64,000 nucleotides of DNA from Cylicocyclus nassatus (taxonomy: Eukaryota > Nematoda > Chromadorea > Rhabditida > Strongylidae). Positions 53,501 to 62,500 of the stretch are shown here, piece by piece. The translations under genes and the position numbers were made by a program. Under the pieces are notes generated by a model that saw nothing but the letters and a program-made list of their open reading frames with translations, had not been told where the DNA came from and did no database searches. Every line of letters starts with the position of its first letter. Positions within the stretch are counted from its first letter, which is position 1. The DNA is taken from positions 7,494,284 to 7,558,283 of the forward strand of contig CATQJL010000001.1 in NCBI GenBank assembly GCA_958299035.1. Direction: 5' to 3'.

Positions 53501-56500
53501 CTATGTGATTCCTCTGTGATGTGCCTTACCTTCGCTTTCGTTATTTTCTCCTCGATTCGTTTCAACATCTTCGTGGCTTCCTTGCTCCTACGTTCAGCCT
53601 CCTCTTTGATCTGTGAAGCCAAGCCGACGAATTGTAATTCCAGGCGCGACGTCTCTTGGTGAAGATATCCGCGATGTGCCCGGATTTTTTCATTTATCAT
53701 CTGAGTGCCTTTGTTTCCCTCCTGTGCCACTACCTCTTTCACGTCCTCGTATAGCGTTTCGAACCATCCTCGGATCTTTTCCTGCTGTTGGCGCACCTCG
53801 AATCTAAGCTGTGCAATGGACTCTTCGACTTCCTTAGAAGAGCTATGCTTCCTTTACCTGGTGTTTCTGCCCAGAGTCATGCCTTTGACGCATTACTTCC
53901 TCTCGAAGGTCGTCTATCGACGCCCTGAGCTGCTGTATGTCCCAGTTGGATGTCTTTTCTTGAGACCTCTCCCGGGCTTCTCGTTGATGCTCAGCTCCGT
54001 TTCCAGTCCTTTGAGGGCGCCGTACATTTCCTTGAGTAGACGACACCCGCTTTCGTTGCCCTTCCTAATTTCTTGTTCGACCTCATAGATTTCCTTGGCT
54101 TCGTCGTCTAGGAGGGTGTTGTATCCTGTGCGAATTCTGTGCAGGATTGGTTCTATGGTGTCCTGTTTGTACTTTCGTGGGACTTGCTTCGGTTCGGGGT
54201 AACCAAGTTCCTCAGGTCGTGTAGGCACCTGGATCAGTGTTTCTTCCAACTCGTTTAAGAACATGACTCTATCGATTTTTTTCAGCTTCGTCCGCCGCTT
54301 TCAAAATTTCATACCATGGGCTTGGGCTAAGAATAGTTGGTCTGACCACGAATTCAGCTCTCCCTTCTCTCGATATGCCGCGCCCGGAGTTCCTTAAATT
54401 CTAATATGTACCGCAATGATTCCGATGTTGTGTAAAACGTTTCCCATCTCCTTTGTTTCAGAGCAATAAGGTCTAACTTTGCCTGTTCCAGTCGATCATC
54501 GAACACGTTGCACTTGTCGCCGTTGAACTTTGTTTTTTGCCGGAGCTGTGCTTTTTTTTGGTTGATTCTGTCATTGGTTGGCGGCACAGCGAATGCTTTT
54601 GTCATTTGGCTCTTGAACTGTGGGATATTGTCCATTGTTCATCGCCACTGACTCATCTCCATTCAACGGCCGTCGCAGTCCACGTTTTTTAGGAGTTACA
54701 ATGCAAATATCTTTGGCTTCCGTGGAGAATTGTTGATCTTGGTGAATTTTTCGGTCCTCCTTTTCCCTACGTTCATAACTGGTACCGCTCTCGTGGGCAT
54801 TGTGTGAGCGTCATCCTGGGTCCGCAGAAAGCCATGGCTAGCACTCCGAGCGCGTAGTACAACGTTTTCCTGTTCCACGAGTAATCCTCTTGTAAAACGC
54901 ACCCTGCCACGGTGCGCAAAGAGTAGTCTGACACCATCCTTTTCGCCGTACTACATCGTTTTCGAGTTGTGTGCTGTGTATCATGTTTTCTGCAGTTTCT
55001 TTAAGTTTTTGCTCACGCTCCAAAATTGATGCTGCTTTTCTGCCAGTAGTCTGTGGTTCTTTTCGTGCAGGTTTCCGAATTTTTTCCACTGTGCTATTCT
55101 TGGGACGTGTATGGGCTTGCCTCTGATCCTGTCCGTATTTCTCGTCGGAATTGCTCTCTCTCGCGTTGCTGTACTTTGCTCCGTGTCTCGAAGGGCGCGT
55201 AGATTGATACGAATGGAGTTCGTATGCTCCGGCGTGTACAGCAGAAAAGCATAAAGTTGATTTCGGTTCTTCCCTTTTGAGCCACTTCTGGGTTTCTTTC
55301 TCCTTGCTTCGTGCCAATTTTTGTTTCCTCTGACCATCCGAAGAGGTTTGAGCTGTTTTCGTATTTCCTCGGATGCCATTGCGATGTTTCTTCGCTGTTC
55401 TTTACTGCTCCTTTCCTTTTGCAAGCTGCTTACTGCGTTTGACTTTCTTTGCGAAGTCGCAAGGGATATTTTTTGAGGTCTGCGATTCTTGACTTGTCCT
55501 CTCTTCACTTTGTCCTCTGGCTGCATAGTCCTTGCAAAGGCTGGATGCTCCCTGTGAGTGTTTACATCTTGTGTCTTCTCATAATGCCTTTTGATTTCTT
55601 CTCGGATGGTTTTGAATCCTTTCTCCTTTTCCCGTGTAACAGACTCAAAGTGCTGATTCCTGCTTTGCATCCAGTCTCGAACTTCCTGGTGCTATGGTTT
55701 GGAGTCTGAGTTTTTCCACGATCTGTGCATCGCTGTTTATTCATCATCTGAACCAGACTTCTCTATTCTCAGAGCAGCACGCTTTGCTGATGATCTCGTA
55801 GGTAGAACTGGGAAGCATATCTCCGTGTCGGAATCAGAGTTTGATGGCAACAACTTTGATGTTGCCGTTGTAGCTATAGCTGACGTTGCTGTCACTAATG
55901 CCTTCTTAGCTATGGGTTTGAAATTGTCCGATTCCAGTGGCTGTGGTGTGACATTCGGCTTAGGTTGTCGCCTTGACCTCTCTTTAGAATTGTCACCAAA
56001 TAGTGTTGTCTTCGCCATGGCTTCGCTGTCTAAGGAAGGATGCAAACAGCTAGCAGCATGTCCCCTTCTTAGCAGTATGGTTGTGGCTGTTTCTGGTTCA
56101 AACTTCTCGAAGCTGTTTCATTAATCGGAGAAGTGCCCCGTGCCATTTCTTCCTTCGTATCCCTGGCCACTGCATGCTGGCTTGATTTGTCGCAACTCTT
56201 TGGTTTCTGTGGCATGCTCTCCGTACATGTTGCAGTGTGGTGCTTTCTGTGACATTTTCTGCAGCTGCTGCTCCAGCATGACGCTAATTTGTGATTTTTC
56301 TGATCCGCAGTTGAGACACCTATTGGCTTCTATAAGCTCCTGCAAGACGAAGGCGGTCGGTTCAATGTGCAACGCGGCTGCGACATGGCTGCGTCACAGC
56401 AGCGTCACAGCCGCGTCACAGCCACGTCGCGCCTCGAACCAACCGCCTTCGTCTTGCAGGAGCTTATAACAGAAACCTTCTCTTTTGTATTGCTGTGGGT

Positions 56501-59500
56501 ATTTGGGGGCAGGTCGTCCATCTGTGCCCTTTATCTCTACACATTTGCATAGGATTCTGCGCTTCCAGTTCTTCTCCAGATCTGGAAGTGTTTTGGTGGT
56601 TGTTGTGTTGTGCAACGGAGGACCTGTGAATTGACCGTCGACTGAGAGCATATGGTTCAGCTGTTCTTCCTGTGAGATGACGTTGTCGATGGCATCAAGC
56701 CATTGGCTCAAGGTCCACTGGGACCCGTGCTCCTCTTGATGGCGTATTCTTTTTTCCATAGCTGCCTTTCTTATGCGCGGATGGAACTCTTGTACAAAAA
56801 TTTGAATTGTTAGTTGGCTGTTGAGCTGTTGCTCATGCTCTTCCAACTGTGCTGCGATGGTTGACAGTTTGTCCCACACCTGTCGTCGTTCCATCGTGCT
56901 GGGTCCCTTTGCTATACAATTATGTAGGCTTCTATTCAGTTCTAGGACTATACCATCCTTATTTCCGTATCGCTTAGTGAGATGTTGGATGGCCTTTTCG
57001 TAATTATTTGCTGAGACGAAAAATCGCGAGACAGATTGTTTCGCTTCCCCACTTAGGGATGCCAGCAAATAATTGAACTTCTGAAGCTGCGACAAGTTTT
57101 GATCATGGACATTAGCTTTGTACAAGGCCCAGAAGTTATCCCATTCCCATTTTTTTCCTTTGAATGTAGGGATTGGGATTACCGGGAGTCTACTGACTGC
57201 AGATGAGTTCGACCGGTCATCTGCCTCTATCCCGATGTCTTCTAGGGTCTCTTCTAGCTGTGTCCTGTGTCCATACAGTTTCATTGTCGTTGCCTGGGTT
57301 TTTTCGATATACTTGTCCAAATGATCCCCCTCTGCTTCTGTCGTTTCCGGAGCCTCATCAAAGGCTTTGGTCAGCTTTGTTAATGACGTTTCGAGGAGAT
57401 CTATGTATCTATCACAGGATTTTATTCTCCTTGCGCTTTCTTTGGGTTGTATGTCCGTGAGCGCTTGAGTTGAGTTCTGGAGCCAATTCACGGCTGCGTC
57501 ATTTCTTTTAGTAACGAGTCCTTTAAGTGAACTTACTGTACTGCTCATGGTTAGTTGGATTAGTTATGTAAGGTACTGTGACTCAATGAGAACTATGATT
57601 CTTGCTGTGAGGTACTATATCTCGCTGTGCAATAACTGTGACAACTGTGATTATTCTCTGTGCGGTGAGTAACGTGCAAGCTGTTAAATGGAAGCGTTAC
57701 TCTTCGGCAACAAACCGTACCTCTGTTTGGCCGATGCACCAGTTGTATGCACTTTATGCACTGTGTATGGGTATCGATTGAGTGCCACGCGGGACTTTGT
57801 GCACAGCGTGCACCTCTAACTTGGGTAATTAAACCTTTATTGTAATACTATTAATACTAAAGCGACTACGAATTGTGGATAATAATGAATAATATACTAA
57901 TATAATGCCAATAACATAGGGTTAGACAAAAGTTGACATTCTATCAGTGCTGTGTTACTGTGATTATTCTGTGACCCTGTGATTGTTCTGTGCGTTAGTA
58001 GAAAAGCGAGCTATAGAGCTCAGGCAACTAAATGGCTACCATGATGCCCAGCTTATATATACAATGAGACAAACAAACGCCTAGGAATCTACTGATAAGC
58101 TAACTGATAACAAATGCATAAACATAAGCTGTGGGAAACACAGCTGATTGGCCGCGCTAGGCACTGTTCTTTAAGCGCGGCAAAAGGATACGAATGCGAA
58201 TAATTCGTATAGGAAGACCATTCCGTACATATCGCGCCAATCTTAGAGCGTGCTTCATCAACGACTTAACTTTTTTTGATATTAAAAACTCCATTATATT
58301 CTCGGGCACAACAGATAACCGTTGTTTTTTTTATACTAAAGCTGAGTGGTTACTTACTTAGAAACGTGTTCGTGGTTGGCAAAAGAAAGCAATTAAACAT
58401 TAAAAAATGAAGGCAGATAAGAGGACCTTTCAGGCACACGCTCTGCCAAATTCTTTGACACCATCCACTGCTTCGAAAACTCAGTATTTCCGCATGCTTC
58501 AAAGCGTATTAAGTAGATAATTTAGATAAATGTGACATTTGTCATATATTAGCAGCGATGGCCTTAGGCTGTGGCCAGTCACACTCCAGAAATGAGCCAT
58601 AACCTAGCCGACATAACCCGTGATCTAAGCTCACATCAACTGAACTGTAACGCGCTCTGCTACGTAGCGACACAGCTACCTGAAAAGCAATTTAAGTCCA
58701 GGAAATTTTTTCAAAAAGGAAAACCATGTCAGAAATTTTTTTGACAGAAGAGACGTCAACTGCGCCTTCAGAGAATTCTTGAAATGCAAGACTGAATCGC
58801 CTTCATGAACATCTTAAGTCCTTAGAGATGCGAAATGGGTTTTCGAAGGAGATGAGTAAGGTCGACATCTTTGTGATTAGATGAATCAAATCCATTAGCT
58901 TAGGCAGTGTTCGGCTAAAGACTCAAATTCTAGATTTTTTCTCTTATCTTGAGTCCTCTAGGCTGGGTTTAAAAATTTCCTTAAAAGGGAGTAAGCGGCG
59001 AGGATGAACAGGCTTTTCCCAAGGCTTTCTATTTTGTATTTGGAAAAATGGAACACTTCCCAACAAGGCCAGGACGCAAGGAGCTGCAGGCCATCTTGAC
59101 TGTGGGGCATGTGCAATTTTCGCAGAGGAGGAACATAGATCGCGAGACTGCTCCACTAAGGCATAGGTCCCTCAGCGTACCGACAATATTTCCGGCTTTT
59201 CTTACGTTATAGCCTCGCATTTTTGCGATGGTGTGCTGGAAAGGGCTACTTCCGCATGACACTTAAATCGCACAATCCTCAACCTTCTAGACTGCCTATG
59301 AAATAACTGATGTTAGTAGACCAGATAGACTACATTAACAACAAGCTCAATCATATGCACATATAACTTTGTGAAACATTGCAGTATGTTTATCATCCAG
59401 TCATTTACAACTTACTGAGTGAGCCTGCCATTGCACGCGGCAACCGGCGTCATCCTAATTAGTAACTCCCCGATGAAGTCTTTTCTAGCGGTACAAACTT

Positions 59501-62500
59501 CAGAAATTAGTGCCAGTACCATGACTTATAATAAAGCGCTTAGCATCAGTGTTTTTGTGCGTGTGTGTATGTCTGTCAGTTACGAAATTCACAGAAAGAG
59601 CTGCAGCCAAGCTATCGAGCTACAATTTTGCATAACATACCGTACCAGCATGTAGTCTCATTGTCAGATGAAGGAAGATCCGGTTCGATAATCGGGTCCT
59701 TCAAAATTAGCACTTCAAGCGGGTCCATGCGAATTTTGGCATGCAAAACTAGGTCGCAATTCGACTTTTTGCAAGGTCAAGAGATTTGCCTGACAAGTAA
59801 ATCTGGCCCCATAAATTTTAGTCCAAAAAGTGCTCAAAGAGGCTGCTTTTCTGCGGATGCAGCGCCGAAAAAGTGTGATCGCGTATATAGTCAATTTGGC
59901 AAGGTTCCACATAAGAAACAAAAAGATTTTTGCACGAGAATGTAGCTCGAGGTAACTATTATCTTTATGACGAAATCAAGTCGAAATAAATTCAGTAAGC
60001 CTTTCAAATTCGCATTTGTTTCTTTGCAATGATTTTTCTTTCTCAAAATTACCGATCTTACATGGAGACGCTTCAAGAATGAACAGTTGTTTACAATTCA
60101 TTTGTGATGTTCATCATAGCGAATCATCGTAATGCGAGTATATCATCGTAATGCGAGTATGAGGAAGGCATAATGATGGCGGAGCCAGTGCGAATCTCCG
60201 CCAAGCGGAGATGACACACTGGTATTATACATATCCAATCAAATCAAGAGAGACATGGAACCAAGAGTCTTGGAAATGAGCAAGTTTTAATGTTACATGT
60301 TCGTCACGCATGCTGTACAATACGCATATCAAATTACACATGACTCGAGTATATGTAGCAGAGTAACCAAATTTACCCAATCATTTATGCGTGAACATCA
60401 ACTGGAAGAGTACTATTTGTCAGTGGAGTTGCTGGTTTCACAATATTTGTTCATTTCTTCTTATCTTAGTCATTGACCTTAATTTTGCACTACTCGCCTC
60501 AAAAACCTGTTAACGCAAAGTTTCACAGGAAAAGTCTTTTGCAGTAAAGCCTTGATTCAGAAGCCTGAATCTGACGTTGAGCGTATCTTGAAGTAGTTCA
60601 AAAGAGCGTGAAAGTAGAAAAGGAGCAAGTGCATACGAAATTTTTTTTCGGAAACCCACTGATTGTCAACTGTTTTCGAGGTTGGCAATTTTCTCAGATC
60701 ACTTACATCATAGAGAAGTTACTATTTCCATAAAGTGCGAGCTGAACGCAGCAGAACTTGTGCGCGCAAACGTTATCGGATTTCTGATGGTTGAGAACAG
60801 CGTGCACTGCCATTACGCTAGATTTCGCCATAAGCACAACAGACTTTTTTCACTATAGTTGCACTCATAGCACCCATAAATAGCAGTAGAATGTGCTGAT
60901 CACAATATAGGAAAGATTTGAGTGGTGGTGTGACACATTGTATAGTCATATCTTCAATTCAAATTTCCAAATTTCGTGTTTTTTCACAATCCAGTGATGT
61001 TTTTAACGGTCTTCTATCTTACCCGCAAAATGAATGATAGGAAGTATCAAAAGGGGAAAAATTCGACTGTTATGCTCACCTTGCTGAGTGTTGAGCGACT
61101 CTAGAGATCCTTCCTGGATTCGTCTCTTAGTAAAGCAATTCGGACTGAGCATCAAAACGCTATGCTCACCCGGGTATAAAATATGAAACCAACAGAAGGC
61201 TAAGGAAACGATAAAACATTTTGCTTTGTAATGCAGCACGAATGAATCAGCCAGCTCTAACCAGTCCGAAAAGGTGTCATACTTCATGCTCCTTTCCCAA
61301 TCATTATGTACTTCGGATTTGAGCACCGCAGATTTCTTATTGATGTATGCAACATTGAGCGTTTTTAGGAGATTGAAGGATCAGCCAAACTTGAAAAAGT
61401 AAACTTCTGCTATCCGTCGCGACCGGATGTCAAAGTACGGGTTCTGACTTTTGATTCCGACAGTATTTGGTGAACTTTTTTCCTGAGGGTATAACAGAGT
61501 AGTCGAATGCTGAGACTTGTACAAAGCAGTTTCTTTTCGAGGTGGCTCGAAACCTGAACCTATTCGCTCGCAAAGGACAAACTATTGCTTTGGTTGGAGC
61601 ATCGGGCTGCGGCAAGAGCACAATCGTCCAACTTCTCGAACGATTTTATGCACCAGACAGCGGAGTTATAGTAGGTTTGAGGTGCATTAGGGAATGCGAG
61701 GTGCTTATCTTTGAAAGGGAGGGACCAAATATAAGGCTAACTTGTATGTGAGACTTTTGGATTGCTTTGAGGTGAGGACAAGAAGATTGTTTTTATCTTT
61801 TTTTCAATGCTTTAGAAAATTGATGACTACAACATAGAGAGAATCTGTCGCGCTCATCTAAGAAACAATATTGGTTTGGTTGGACAAGAACCTATACTCT
61901 TCAAAGGTGAAAGCCATCTTGAATGAATTAATCCTTTTTGACTGAGTCCTTCTCAGGCACAATCACCGAAAATATTACGTTAGGAATGAACAATGTTACA
62001 CTGGAGGAAGTGCGGGAAGCATGCAAGCAAGCGAATGCAGCAACCTTTATCGAAGCTTTCCCTTTGGTAATCAACGTATTTTATTGCCTATATGAATACT
62101 TCAGACTTTCAGGGATACGACACAGACGTTGGAGAAAACGGAGGCAACTTGTCTGGGGGTCAAAAGCAGCGAATAGCTATAGCTAGAGCGCTGATACGTA
62201 AACCGAAGTTTTTGTTGCTTGACGAGGCTACTAGTGCACTTGACACAGAAAGCGAGAAGGTATGTAATACTTCCGGTATATTCTATGCACGCGCGTGGCA
62301 ATCAAAATCACACCGGTACAAAGAAAAGTTACATTGTTGAGGATGGGAATGTAATGGATGATAAATTCTCTACATAAAACTCAAAGTTGTTCATGTATAC
62401 TTTTGAACTGCCAAGAATTTTTGAAAGCACCGATTTTTTGCGAGCTGCTTATCAGCACACACAGGGACGCTTTTGGTCGGGAATCATCTCTCTATCCGCC

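Larger units (their letters stand above)
51013..58211 (-). mobile_element. BEL/Pao-like LTR retrotransposon without visible pol (pgp intron 23)
   Basis: Right LTR (the 5' LTR, as gag is on the minus strand) is 57779-58211. The left 3' LTR starts at 51013 (both begin TGA(c/g)TGC) and ends at 52965, lengthened by two nested MITEs. The internal region of about 4.8 kb has a BEL-type gag near the 5' LTR and a second coiled-coil plus zinc-knuckle segment near the 3' LTR. I find no protease, RT (no YxDD), RNase H or integrase. Frame breaks are present. No clear target duplication is visible. Confidence 0.82.

Noticed and set aside
53170..54088. Plus-strand frames of 60-127 codons
   Set aside because: They are antisense shadows of the minus-strand gag-like region.
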